Part shown: positions 26,472-34,705 of the stretch, one piece after another
Position numbering within the stretch: position 1 is the stretch's first letter
Layout: every line of letters begins with the position of its first letter
Origin: Raineya sp.
Lineage (GTDB): Bacteria; Bacteroidota; Bacteroidia; Cytophagales; Thermonemataceae
Assembly: GCA_025454915.1 (NCBI GenBank)
Contig: JALONN010000009.1
Coordinates: forward strand, 186,001 to 250,000
Direction of reading: 5' to 3'
DNA: 64,000 nt
Notes under the pieces: model-generated
Told to the model about the DNA's origin: nothing
Database searches by the model: none
Seen by the model: the letters and a program-made list of their open reading frames with translations, nothing else
Program-made: the position numbers and the translations under genes

Positions 26472-27038
26472 TTATTTTTTTTTTAGAGCTTCGGCGGGTA
26501 GTTCTGATGGAAACTTATTCAAACGATTTAGCCAACCCTGCAAAAACTTCTTTTGAGTAGCATCATAGGCTACAATATTGTAATAAAATTGCTTCCTTGT
26601 TGCCCAAATGATGCTGTATAACTTTGCTTGGTCTGCTTTATTAATGGCTTGAATAGTAGCTTTTCCTATACGACCATCTTCTACTAAATTTGCTCCAAAT
26701 TGAGTATTGAGAATATTTTGAACTCTTTTTGAAGCATACCCTGCTCCAGAGTTATAGCCCCAATCTACCATGATTTCTGCCAATAATTGGGTTTTTATCT
26801 CATTAGCACCCATTGGAGACCAAAATACTTTATTAAGGATATATTTAGCATCTTCTAAAGTTAGGGCTTTTACATCTAACTCATTGATGACCATATCACC
26901 ATTTTTATCAAATCCAAATTGTTTCCATGTGGCAAGAGTTACACCATATTTGGTGTGTCCTCCATAATCACCTGCTACAAGGGCATAACCACCCTCAAAT
27001 TCAATCATTTTGTCAAAATATGGATTTATATCAGCCAT
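26472..27038 (-). CDS. GH108-family endolysin / N-acetylmuramidase
   Basis: 188 aa. The catalytic Glu is in IEFEGGYALVAGDYGGHTKYGVT, matching the EGGY...GGxTxxGIT signature of glycoside hydrolase 108. The C-terminal half contains the peptidoglycan-binding type 3 motif VEDGRIGKATIQAIN. It cuts murein for entry or lysis. The gene ends CTA AAA AAA AAA TAA, a homopolymeric A10 slippery run directly at the stop. Confidence 0.88.
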   Translation of the reverse strand: MADINPYFDKMIEFEGGYALVAGDYGGHTKYGVTLATWKQFGFDKNGDMVINELDVKALTLEDAKYILNKVFWSPMGANEIKTQLLAEIMVDWGYNSGAGYASKRVQNILNTQFGANLVEDGRIGKATIQAINKADQAKLYSIIWATRKQFYYNIVAYDATQKKFLQGWLNRLNKFPSELPAEALKKK

Positions 27039-27051
27039 AAATAAAATGTTT

Positions 27052-27813
27052 TTAAACTAAAACTATTTGGTTTTCTTTGGGTAGTTGAATACCTGAAAGC
27101 GTCTTTTTAGTACTTTTTAAAAAGGAGCTTAAAATCCACCCTCCACCCTGTATTTCTACGTATCTTGTTTTGGGGTCGCCTTGACTTACATCTATTGTAT
27201 AACCCGTTGGGATTATTTTTTCCCCTATGGTTGCTGTCCTTGTTACTTGTGAAGTAGTAAAAGGATTGTTATGTATAGGAGCGTTTTGCAGAACTTCTGA
27301 AAATGCTACACTTTGAAAAAATGCGTTTCTCTTTTTTAGGAACTGTAAACGGCTATCATTTACATTTCCATAATAAGTATTTGCATTAGTATTGGTGTTG
27401 GCACTGGTAACCGTTGCATTTGAAACTAAGTTTGCTATTTCTTGAGATGTAATAGAGGCTTTGCCCGTTTGCCTTTGAAGTGCTGCTGTTGTGAGTGGTC
27501 CCAAAGCACCATCTTCTACTAACTTTTCACCTTTAGAGTTAAGCCACTTTTGTAAAGTTTTAACTTCTGTAAAACTTAGCCCATTTGGATTTTGGAAATA
27601 GTTGTTTCCTCCACCTCCACTGCCTGAACCCGCTTTACTGCCTCCACTGCCTCCTCCTGATGGTTTAGCCTTCTTTGTGTTATCTGTATTTTTCTTGAGG
27701 GCTTCGGTGAGTTTTTTAAGGTTCGTACCTATAAAAGCTATTGCTAATACAACTATAAGCACAATTACAAAAGTTGTGCTACTCATGCCTAAAATTCGTG
27801 TTTCCTTTTCCAT
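27052..27813 (-). CDS. Membrane-anchored peptidoglycan-binding-like protein
   Basis: An N-terminal TM (TTFVIVLIVVLAIAFIGTNL) is followed by a Gly/Ser-rich linker (GGGSGGSKAGSGSGGGG). Then comes a PG_binding_1-like module (TEVKTLQKWLNSKGEKLVEDGALGPLTTAALQ) and a Thr/Asn-rich C-terminal beta part. It is 13 bp upstream of the endolysin gene and may position it on murein. 253 aa. Structural or lytic role is inferred. Confidence 0.75.
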   Translation of the reverse strand: MEKETRILGMSSTTFVIVLIVVLAIAFIGTNLKKLTEALKKNTDNTKKAKPSGGGSGGSKAGSGSGGGGNNYFQNPNGLSFTEVKTLQKWLNSKGEKLVEDGALGPLTTAALQRQTGKASITSQEIANLVSNATVTSANTNTNANTYYGNVNDSRLQFLKKRNAFFQSVAFSEVLQNAPIHNNPFTTSQVTRTATIGEKIIPTGYTIDVSQGDPKTRYVEIQGGGWILSSFLKSTKKTLSGIQLPKENQIVLV

Positions 27814-28244
27814 TATAATAAACCTGCTTTTTGTTGAAAAATTAATAGTTCGTCTTCTTCTAACTCGCCTTGTAAATCACTCATTAAATCGCTGTCATTT
27901 CTATTTTTATAGGCTTTTGCTATTTTATCAAAATTGCCTCTTGACTTTTCAGCAAGTAAATAAAGAGCCTCTTCTTTTGTTCCATCAAAACCTATCATCC
28001 ATCCTTGACCGCTTGGATTCATGGCATTTCTCATGGCTACGGCTATAGCATCTATATCTACTTTTTCGCCTTGTGGTGTAGTAATTTGGTTGCCTTCTTT
28101 GCCTACTTTACCCTCTTGTAAATTTTTTCTAAGGTCTTTAAACCATTTAATCGGGTCTAACCAAGAAAATACAAAATAAGCTATTACCACTATAAGAATG
28201 AGCCTAAAGGCTTTTGTATCCAAAAAATTACTATTGTTTCTCAT
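27813..28244 (-). CDS. Single-TM hypothetical protein
   Basis: 143 aa: TM near the N-terminus (LILIVVIAYFVFSWL), then a hydrophilic helical region ending ELEEDELLIFQQKAGLL. The stop shares a base with the next ATG (TAATG). Unrecognised member of the element 1 membrane-protein block. Confidence 0.65.
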   Translation of the reverse strand: MRNNSNFLDTKAFRLILIVVIAYFVFSWLDPIKWFKDLRKNLQEGKVGKEGNQITTPQGEKVDIDAIAVAMRNAMNPSGQGWMIGFDGTKEEALYLLAEKSRGNFDKIAKAYKNRNDSDLMSDLQGELEEDELLIFQQKAGLL

Positions 28245-28252
28245 ATATTTAT

Positions 28253-28486
28253 TTAATCATTGAAACCTGCTAACTTCATAGCCCCTTTAATGAGTGGGGG
28301 CGGATTTATTAACCATTTTTTTATAGTCGCTACGATTTCGGGCTTTTCTTTGATTACATTAGCCATGCCTTCTAAATCGTCTCCATTCAAAACTTCTGCT
28401 AAAATATAGAGTGCATCAGCTTTTTGCATTGCTTCATCTTCACTCTTAGCAGGTATTGTAAAATCATCAATTTCAAACTCTTCCAT
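28253..28486 (-). CDS. Small acidic helical protein
   Basis: 77 aa, acidic, no signal peptide or clear TM (the C-terminus IKGAMKLAGF is amphipathic). It sits between the coiled-coil protein and a TM protein in one operon. Unrecognised. Confidence 0.6.
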   Translation of the reverse strand: MEEFEIDDFTIPAKSEDEAMQKADALYILAEVLNGDDLEGMANVIKEKPEIVATIKKWLINPPPLIKGAMKLAGFND

Positions 28487-28508
28487 ATTTATACTGTTTT
28501 TAGGTAAA

Positions 28509-29501
28509 TTAATTTGTTTCTTCTTCCTCTTCTTGGCTGGCTTCTTCCAAGTGAGCTATCAGGTCTTTATCTTCTTTACAAGATTGAATGAGCTTTTTTA
28601 TCCTTTCAGCTTCTTCTGGTGAAAATTCTGAAATATCTAAATTTGATTTTTCCTTATCAGGTGTTTCTGTTTTTGTAGTGGATTTCACTTTAAATCGTGA
28701 TTCTCTCTTTTCTTGGGTGGTTTTTTCTTGGGTGGTTTCTGTTTTATCTTCGGTTTCTCTATCTGCACTACCTAAAGAACCTCCTAAATAGTTTTTATCT
28801 ACATATTTTTCTAAACTCTCTATGGCTACTTCTCCTAACCATGTTCCAAGTTTTTTATATTTATTGTATCCTGATAATTGCTGGTTTTCTTTGTCTAAAA
28901 CCTCATTTTCCTTTTTGAGCAATTCCTCCTCACGCTGTTTAACTTTTGCCTCTAAATCCTCTAAATTCTTTTTAGCATACTCAAATTGCATGAGCATAAC
29001 AGTTTCTTTGAGTTTAAACTCATTTTCCATATTTTGGCGTTCTATCTTTGCTTCAAACTTATTTTCTAAGTTAGATAGTTGCTGATTAAATAGAACTTGT
29101 AAATTTTGGATTAAATTATTATTATCACTTTCGGGGCTTTGTTCCATGACAAAACTATTATCTCCTAATTGGAATACTTTCTTTTTTTTGCCTCCTGCAC
29201 CTTGTAAAGTTTTGGCTATTTCTTCATTGAGAATGATAATATATTCAGGCTGGTTGCTCGCATCAGCTCTGCGACCTGAAAAACGAATTTTGAGAAATGG
29301 GAACATTTCAGGATTGGCAAAATAATCAATGCTCTCATCAAAATTAGTAGCTGTTTGGCTGGCTTCTTCGTCTGATTGGTTTTTCTTAGGGCTGTATGCC
29401 TCTGCAAGAAGTGTAGTGTTAGGGTCTCTAATAACCCAATATTTATAATATTTTGCCTTTTCTTTGGCTGTTTCAATACTTATATTAGGCTGATTACTCA
29501 T
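28509..29501 (-). CDS. Large coiled-coil protein (fibre- or scaffold-like)
   Basis: 330 aa. The N-terminal globular part (about 1-110) has YYKYWVIRDPNTTLLAEAY and FPFLKIRFSGRRAD. A long coiled coil (about 135-205, for example LEAKVKQREEELLKKENEVLDKEN) follows. A charged low-complexity end holds Glu/Thr/Lys repeats such as TETTQEKTTQEK. This layout suits a scaffold or an elongated virion protein, but no family is recognised. Confidence 0.65.
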   Translation of the reverse strand: MSNQPNISIETAKEKAKYYKYWVIRDPNTTLLAEAYSPKKNQSDEEASQTATNFDESIDYFANPEMFPFLKIRFSGRRADASNQPEYIIILNEEIAKTLQGAGGKKKKVFQLGDNSFVMEQSPESDNNNLIQNLQVLFNQQLSNLENKFEAKIERQNMENEFKLKETVMLMQFEYAKKNLEDLEAKVKQREEELLKKENEVLDKENQQLSGYNKYKKLGTWLGEVAIESLEKYVDKNYLGGSLGSADRETEDKTETTQEKTTQEKRESRFKVKSTTKTETPDKEKSNLDISEFSPEEAERIKKLIQSCKEDKDLIAHLEEASQEEEEETN

Positions 29502-29513
29502 ATAACTTTAATT

Positions 29514-29924
29514 TTAGGAAACTTTAATATCTACAATAGAATTATCTTTGTCTTTTACAAGTGTTATGTCTAATACATCTTTAGCTTTTTTAGCCTCGTT
29601 TGTATGATATTTAGAAACTGTTACTAAATACCCTAAAGCCTTATTTTTAGGCTCTAAAATAGGATTGGTATTAGATGGAGTGGTAAATTTCAAAAACTCT
29701 CTGCAAACTATTACAAAAGCATCTTTTGCTAAAAATTTTTCTTTTATAACCTCATCAATACTGTAAAATCCAAAGTCTGGGCTTGTACCTTTAAAATCAT
29801 ATTGATATATAAATAGAATTTGATTTGGTTTTAAAACAATATCTTTTGTGATAATCACTGGCTCAATAGCATAATTTTTCACTCTCAAGAGTTGTATAAA
29901 ACATTCTATAATTTTCTTTAGCAT
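29514..29924 (-). CDS. Hypothetical beta-rich protein
   Basis: 136 aa with alternating strands (IEPVIITKDIVLKPNQILFIYQYDF, LGYLVTVSKYH) and no signal peptide or TM. It is in the run of small beta-rich proteins that includes the putative capsid proteins. Unrecognised. Confidence 0.6.
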   Translation of the reverse strand: MLKKIIECFIQLLRVKNYAIEPVIITKDIVLKPNQILFIYQYDFKGTSPDFGFYSIDEVIKEKFLAKDAFVIVCREFLKFTTPSNTNPILEPKNKALGYLVTVSKYHTNEAKKAKDVLDITLVKDKDNSIVDIKVS

Positions 29925-29928
29925 ACCT

Positions 29929-30294
29929 CTATAATTTTAACACCTCCATAATAATGTAAAAAAGCTCTCCTTGCACTATATCTGATTTTAATAATAAAGA
30001 TGCTTTTGTGTTTTCTTGCACTTCAAAAATATTAGAACCTATACGGCGTTCTAAATATCCATCCAAACTGTATAAATACAATTCTGAACAAAGAACTTTA
30101 GCACGATTATCTACTACTATTGAAACATTCGTTAATACATCTACACCTAAAAAAATAAACCTTACATATTTTGCCTTGTTGGGAATTGTAAAATCTATTT
30201 TTTCAGGCAAAACAGTGTCTATTGCTTCTTTTCTGTAAAGCTGTAAAACTTGTTGAACGATATATTTTTCTTTAGTTATCAAGGCTAAAAACAA
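29929..30294 (-). CDS. Hypothetical beta-rich protein, jelly-roll-like by eye
   Basis: 121 aa, strand-rich (KIDFTIPNKAKYVRFIFLGVDVLTNVSIVV). The track start is a TTG that overlaps the upstream gene by 23 bp, and no ATG occurs nearby, so the exact N-terminus is uncertain. It resembles a small capsid or spike protein in composition only. Confidence 0.55.
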   Translation of the reverse strand: MFLALITKEKYIVQQVLQLYRKEAIDTVLPEKIDFTIPNKAKYVRFIFLGVDVLTNVSIVVDNRAKVLCSELYLYSLDGYLERRIGSNIFEVQENTKASLLLKSDIVQGELFYIIMEVLKL

Positions 30295-30619
30295 ATTGAA
30301 CTTTTCCTGTACTACCTGTTGGGTTTTTTAATTTTAATTTTATTTTTCGGCTTTTCATGTTATTTACATCGATGTAAACGGGTTCTCTTAATAAGTTTGT
30401 AAAATATCCAACCGCTAAACCTGATTGAAAAATCTCACTGTTTTCATCAAAAGAAAGATTTTCTACAATACTCCCAAAGCCTCCTCCTGCATCAACAGCA
30501 TATACACTGGTAACTTTATTAAATTTATCATCTAAAGGAATTTCTTTTTCAATAGATTGATTAGGAGCCGTAAAATTCACCTCCGCAAAGACAAGTTTTT
30601 TTACAATGTTCTTATCCAT
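30272..30619 (-). CDS. Hypothetical beta-rich protein, candidate minor capsid or spike
   Basis: The start is set at MDKNIVKKLVFAEVNF (115 aa), since the longer track ORF runs through two terminators. Strands such as KVTSVYAVDAGGGFGSIVENL and REPVYIDVNNMKSRKIKLKLKNPTGSTG suggest a beta sandwich. It is the first gene after the double terminator behind the 198-aa protein. Confidence 0.6.
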   Translation of the reverse strand: MDKNIVKKLVFAEVNFTAPNQSIEKEIPLDDKFNKVTSVYAVDAGGGFGSIVENLSFDENSEIFQSGLAVGYFTNLLREPVYIDVNNMKSRKIKLKLKNPTGSTGKVQFVFSLDN

Positions 30620-30645
30620 TTTTTTTATAAGTATGGCTTTTGAAA

Positions 30646-30700
30646 AAAAAGCCCTTTTCAGGGCTTGGGAAACATCAAGCCTCACCCGTTGGGAGGCTTG
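30646..30700 (-). terminator. Double hairpin terminator after the 198-aa protein gene
   Basis: On the minus strand CAAGCCTC/GAGGCTTG comes first, then AAGCCCT-GAAA-AGGGCTT followed by eight T. It should reduce read-through and give the upstream gene its own abundant transcript. Confidence 0.8.
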
Positions 30701-30706
30701 AAACAA

Positions 30707-31303
30707 TTACTTAGATTTTACTCCACAACCTACTAAAGAGCCTCTAAAAGCACTGTTAGCTACTGTTGTAGCAAGTTTTACTTGCATCTCTATTTTCTTT
30801 TGGTCGGGAATAATTTTCCCGTCTATCAAAAGCTCATATACTGCTGGGTCGTTGGCTTGGTTGCTTCTTCTTTTGAAAGCCTGCAAAGGAACAGACAAAA
30901 GAATTTTATCATCTACTTTGAGAATTACCTCACCTTTCATAGATGCTGGCATTTCTACGTTTGCAAACGTTGCTGATGGAGTAGCACTATATTCAAGTAA
31001 TATCTTGGATACTACTGCGGGGCGGTCTGCCTCTAATTTACCTTTTGAAACATTACTAACACCTGTTGCAATTTCTCCATCTGTTTTAAAGATTTCATAA
31101 ATAGCACCTTCATTATTAGATGTTCCATAATAATAAACATTCTCTATTTGCATTTCCCCTGTGCGTAATCCTTTACGGATTTTAGCCTCTAATAGGCTTT
31201 CTTTGTTCAAGAATTGGGCTAATTCTCTTGTGGGTGCAAGAACTCTGGCAAATTTCTTTTTACCATCTAACCCGTTTAAAATGGTTTCTGAACCGTCTGA
31301 CAT
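30707..31303 (-). CDS. Candidate major structural (capsid-like) protein
   Basis: 198 aa, no signal peptide, strand-rich second half (MKGEVILKVDDKILLSVPLQAF, then KIEMQVKLATTVANSAFRGS). It is flanked by its own terminators, which fits an abundantly made virion protein. The N-terminus LAPTRELAQFLNKESLLEAKIRKGLRTG is helical. I recognise no family; the capsid role is an inference from context. Confidence 0.6.
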   Translation of the reverse strand: MSDGSETILNGLDGKKKFARVLAPTRELAQFLNKESLLEAKIRKGLRTGEMQIENVYYYGTSNNEGAIYEIFKTDGEIATGVSNVSKGKLEADRPAVVSKILLEYSATPSATFANVEMPASMKGEVILKVDDKILLSVPLQAFKRRSNQANDPAVYELLIDGKIIPDQKKIEMQVKLATTVANSAFRGSLVGCGVKSK

Positions 31304-31414
31304 ATTTTTTTAATTTAGCTGGTTGAACAACTTTTTTTCCTTTGTTCAAATTTACCTTGCCTATTATTTTTTGATTAGACAAATTAGACAATGAGAATAG
31401 AATATTTAGACAAT

Positions 31415-31443
31415 AAAAAAACCACTCTTTAAAAGTGGTTTTG
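31415..31443 (-). terminator. Rho-independent terminator of the 595-aa gene
   Basis: AAAACCACT and AGTGGTTTT with a T-run on the minus strand, 6 bp after the stop of the 595-aa gene. Confidence 0.88.
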
Positions 31444-31448
31444 AATGT

Positions 31449-33236
31449 TTATTTTTTCTTTTTCCTTTTGGGAACATTTTTTCTTTTCTTAGGTGGGTTC
31501 TTTTGATATTTAGTTTTAGGTTTTCTTACACCTGCCAAAGGCTTTCTTCTTGTAACTTTTTTATATTTCCTCTTCTTTGCACCATTCAAGGTTTTTTTAG
31601 GTTTGAAAATCAAGTACAAACCACCAACTAATGTAAGAGCCAAAATTACGATAATTACAATTTTGCCCCATTTTGGAATTTTTTGCCAAAAGTTTTTATT
31701 TTCCGTTTTAGGGTCTTTGGGGTCTTTTGGTTTATCGTCTTTTACAGGGTCTTTCACTGGGTCTGTTTTTACTGGGTCTGTAACTTCTTCTTTTACTTGC
31801 TCCACCACTGTTTGTTTTTGAGTAGTAACTGTGGGGTCTGTTGCTGGATTTTCTGTGGTGGCTGTTTGTGTGGTAGTTTTCACTTGTTCGGCTTTTTGAG
31901 TCAAAATATCTGCTTTGATTTCTCTTTTCTTTTGTTTGAACTCTTTTCTAAGATTTTTTTTCTCTTTTCTACTACCTGCACTTTTTATCATAGCCTTATA
32001 TTTGGCTCTCTCAGCTCTTACGGGTGCATTTTGTTCTCTACGTTCTTTGATTTTAGAAAATACGCTACTTGCAATATTCAAAGCATCAGTAACACCTACA
32101 CCCAAAGCACCTGCCAAAGCTCCTGATAAATGAGTAGAATAACTTTCATCTTCATCTCCTTCTCCTAAATCGTTTTCGTTTTCATCATCATCAGCATTTC
32201 CCAAATCTTCAATGTCATCATCAAATCCATTCAATTCAAAGGCTATTTCATCATCATCAGCACTGCCTAAATCTTCTATATCCTCTAAATTGAACTCATA
32301 ACCTTGCAAAACAAATGTTTCTGCTCCTGAAAGGGCTGTAAGACCATTTACAGTTTTATTAGGCATATTTTTCAAGGCAGTTGCATAATAATCTACAATT
32401 TGCCAAAGCTCTTTTAGACGTTTAGAATGAACATAAGCTAATTTAATAGCCTCGTTTCTGTCTTCCGTATTCCAAACAAGTAGAACGCCCTCAATATAGC
32501 CTGCTTCTAACTTGTCTTGGTCGTCTGGGTTTTGTAATAACTGGCGTTGTGTTTCTTCTAAAGAACGTATAAGGACTTTTTCTATAAGTTCTTTTTGATT
32601 TACGCTTTCAGTTTCTACATTAATTCTAATGCCTAAATTTTCAAGCATCTTTACTGTGGTTTGTGGGCTGGTTGCATTTCCTAACTCTTGTGTCATAATT
32701 GTATCTTTATTGTCAATAAATGATAACTCCATTAGTGGATAGTGAATTTCTGGCACTACATCAATGGCATATGTATTGCCTTCATGGAAAATTACAGGGT
32801 AAACGTGTTGCCAATCTCTGGGGGCATCATAAGCAACAACCCTGATACCCAATTTTACAGCAGGGTTGTTTTTATAAATATTGAGTAATACAGATAAAAT
32901 GAAAATTGTGTAGCAATCACAATCGCCCTCCTTATCTTGTAATAATCTTGCTGGTCGTCTTAGTCTTTCTATTACCTCTTCCTCACCTTTAGCATTAATA
33001 ATTTTATCAAGGCTATATTTTATTTTTAGCTCTTCCCTAAGAAATTTCCATATAGCAATAGCTGTTTCTTTGACTGTTGGGCGTTTGACTAATGTAGCAA
33101 TATGCTCAACTTGATAAGCATAGGTTTTAGCAATTCTTTCAATGTTGGAAACAGTAAAAGGAACTCTAATTGTATTACTTAAAGTGATGTTCTCGCCTGT
33201 GGCTTCTGGAGCTTTATATAAGGAGTTTAAACTCAT
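31449..33236 (-). CDS. Transglutaminase-like protein with acidic region, TM helix and basic tail
   Basis: 595 aa. A transglutaminase/cysteine-protease-like domain has GDCDCYTIFILSVL (Cys near 104), WQHVYPVIFHEG (His near 141) and YAIDVVPE (Asp near 155). After it come acidic repeats (DDDIEDLGNADDDENEND), a Gly/Ala-rich helix pair, a Lys/Thr/Pro linker, a TM (IVIIVILALTLVGGLYLIF) and a Lys/Arg tail of about 45 residues. The order suggests a membrane-embedded virion protein that may bind DNA with its tail. Activity is inferred. Confidence 0.7.
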   Translation of the reverse strand: MSLNSLYKAPEATGENITLSNTIRVPFTVSNIERIAKTYAYQVEHIATLVKRPTVKETAIAIWKFLREELKIKYSLDKIINAKGEEEVIERLRRPARLLQDKEGDCDCYTIFILSVLLNIYKNNPAVKLGIRVVAYDAPRDWQHVYPVIFHEGNTYAIDVVPEIHYPLMELSFIDNKDTIMTQELGNATSPQTTVKMLENLGIRINVETESVNQKELIEKVLIRSLEETQRQLLQNPDDQDKLEAGYIEGVLLVWNTEDRNEAIKLAYVHSKRLKELWQIVDYYATALKNMPNKTVNGLTALSGAETFVLQGYEFNLEDIEDLGSADDDEIAFELNGFDDDIEDLGNADDDENENDLGEGDEDESYSTHLSGALAGALGVGVTDALNIASSVFSKIKERREQNAPVRAERAKYKAMIKSAGSRKEKKNLRKEFKQKKREIKADILTQKAEQVKTTTQTATTENPATDPTVTTQKQTVVEQVKEEVTDPVKTDPVKDPVKDDKPKDPKDPKTENKNFWQKIPKWGKIVIIVILALTLVGGLYLIFKPKKTLNGAKKRKYKKVTRRKPLAGVRKPKTKYQKNPPKKRKNVPKRKKKK

Positions 33237-33436
33237 ATTTTTAATTTAGTTTCTATCTTGGAAACTCTATCTTTGAGGTTGGTTACTTCTGTTGCCTGCA
33301 CTTCTGATTTAGTTACAAGTAGATTTACTTTTTCTATAAATACTTTAATATCTCCATGTAGAGCTTTGAGAAAAAAAGCTATGATAGCAAGAAAAATACC
33401 TCCTAAGATTTCTAATATTATTTTCAAATCCTCCAT
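33233..33436 (-). CDS. Small N-terminally anchored helical protein
   Basis: 67 aa: a TM (ILEILGGIFLAIIAFFLKAL) then a coiled-coil-like segment (KSEVQATEVTNLKDRVSKIETK). It resembles haemolysin-XhlA/holin-type small phage proteins in layout only. The stop overlaps the next ATG (ATGA). Confidence 0.6.
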   Translation of the reverse strand: MEDLKIILEILGGIFLAIIAFFLKALHGDIKVFIEKVNLLVTKSEVQATEVTNLKDRVSKIETKLKI

Positions 33437-33439
33437 AGA

Positions 33440-33925
33440 CTATATTTCTTTTAATTCTTCTATGATAGGAAGTTTTAAACCTGAAACAACTACAAAGCCT
33501 CTAACTAAAACTTGCTTTCCTAATTTGCCAAGTATTAAGTTTTGAGCCAAAGTGTCTAATGGTTGGTTTAACATTTGAGCTAATTTTTCAAGCTCAAAAT
33601 TTAAGACTATTGGAAAAAGTGTATTGATGCGTACTGGTAAATTTACGGGCTGTGAAAGTGGGGCATCTTGAGTAGCTATTGGTTCTTTGGTTTCAGGGTC
33701 TAAAATTTCTAAGAAAATCTGTTTTAACTTAAAATCCCGTCTTGAGAAATTAGATGCAACTATTTCAACCTCAAAAGGCACAACAGCACGATTGGCTAAA
33801 CTATATCCTTTTATTTTGGTTCTTCCAACTCTCATTTTAACTCTTGAGAATTGCTCTAAAAACCAAATGCCGTACCCTGCAAAGAAAACTACTAAAATGA
33901 TTAAGAAAACTGCTACTTTTTTCAT
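33440..33925 (-). CDS. Membrane-anchored LEA type 2-like beta-sandwich protein
   Basis: 161 aa: a TM (VFLIILVVFFAGYGIWFL), then VKMRVGRTKIKGYSLANRAVVPFEVEIVASNFSRRDF. The latter resembles the LEA type 2 (WHy) beta-sandwich pattern of an Asn-containing strand pair. First gene of the membrane/structural operon after the HTH gene. The family call is tentative. Confidence 0.6.
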   Translation of the reverse strand: MKKVAVFLIILVVFFAGYGIWFLEQFSRVKMRVGRTKIKGYSLANRAVVPFEVEIVASNFSRRDFKLKQIFLEILDPETKEPIATQDAPLSQPVNLPVRINTLFPIVLNFELEKLAQMLNQPLDTLAQNLILGKLGKQVLVRGFVVVSGLKLPIIEELKEI

Positions 33926-34016
33926 GTGGTTGGGTGTTATCCTTATTTTTTTTCAAAAGTTGCAATTTTCTTAAAATGTTATTTAGACAATTAAGACAAA
34001 CAAAAATCCCAACTTA

Positions 34017-34259
34017 TCAGGCTGGGACGTTTTTAGATTCTTCTACATTTTTAATGGCTGTTATGAGAAATTCCTCACTATATCCATGTACTGTTCCAAA
34101 TTCTTTGATGGTTACAATTCCACTCCTTCGCCTGTTAAACTCGTCTTTGACTAATTTTAACCAATTATAAGCAGTTGCCCTGCTGACTTTAAATATTTCC
34201 ATTATTTGGCTATGGGTGATGACTTCTATTTTCATATCTCCTTTTTCTGTATTTCTCAT
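34017..34259 (-). CDS. Small helix-turn-helix DNA-binding protein
   Basis: 80 aa (or 72 from the second Met). IMEIFKVSRATAYNWLKLVKDEF is a classic HTH recognition segment. It is encoded next to the TTACTAC repeat array and upstream of the structural operon, so it could be the late activator or the iteron-binding factor. Confidence 0.75.
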   Translation of the reverse strand: MRNTEKGDMKIEVITHSQIMEIFKVSRATAYNWLKLVKDEFNRRRSGIVTIKEFGTVHGYSEEFLITAIKNVEESKNVPA

Positions 34260-34410
34260 AAATATAGTGTATTAGAATAGTTACCATTTAGACAAATTAG
34301 ACAAACAAGCATTTTTTGGATAAAACTTTAATTGAACTAAACCATGATTTTTTACACGCTTGTATATCTACTACGATTCTATAAATGTTAAAAAAAAATG
34401 AAAACTGGCT

Positions 34411-34616
34411 ACTACATTACTACAAACGAAATTTTATAGCCCTGCTTAATGGAAACAAAGTTTTTTAGAGATTTATAAGCCTTACTACTCCATTACTACA
34501 CCTTACTACTTACTACAAATTTTCTATTGCCTCCTTACTACATTACTACACCTTACTACAAAAAAACCTCCAAATTATGCTTGTTTTAATATTGTAGTAA
34601 TGTAGTAATGTAGTAA
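34411..34616. repeat. TTACTAC iteron array, candidate replication origin
   Basis: Eight copies of TTACTAC on the plus strand (34416, 34482, 34493, 34503, 34510, 34535, 34543, 34553) are followed by three in inverse orientation (34594, 34602, 34610). The 446-bp gap has no gene. It lies between the helicase gene and the HTH gene. Confidence 0.7.
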
Positions 34617-34705
34617 CCTACTTTTATAACATTTATAATTTCTCTTTCCAACAAAAAAACTGCTTCAAAAAAACAGCCTCTTTTTTTTTGTACTTTTCTT
34701 ATAAC

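Noticed and set aside
34411-34616. TTACTAC array as tandem microsatellite
   Set aside because: Copies are not in uniform tandem, and three are inverted, which fits binding sites better than slippage.
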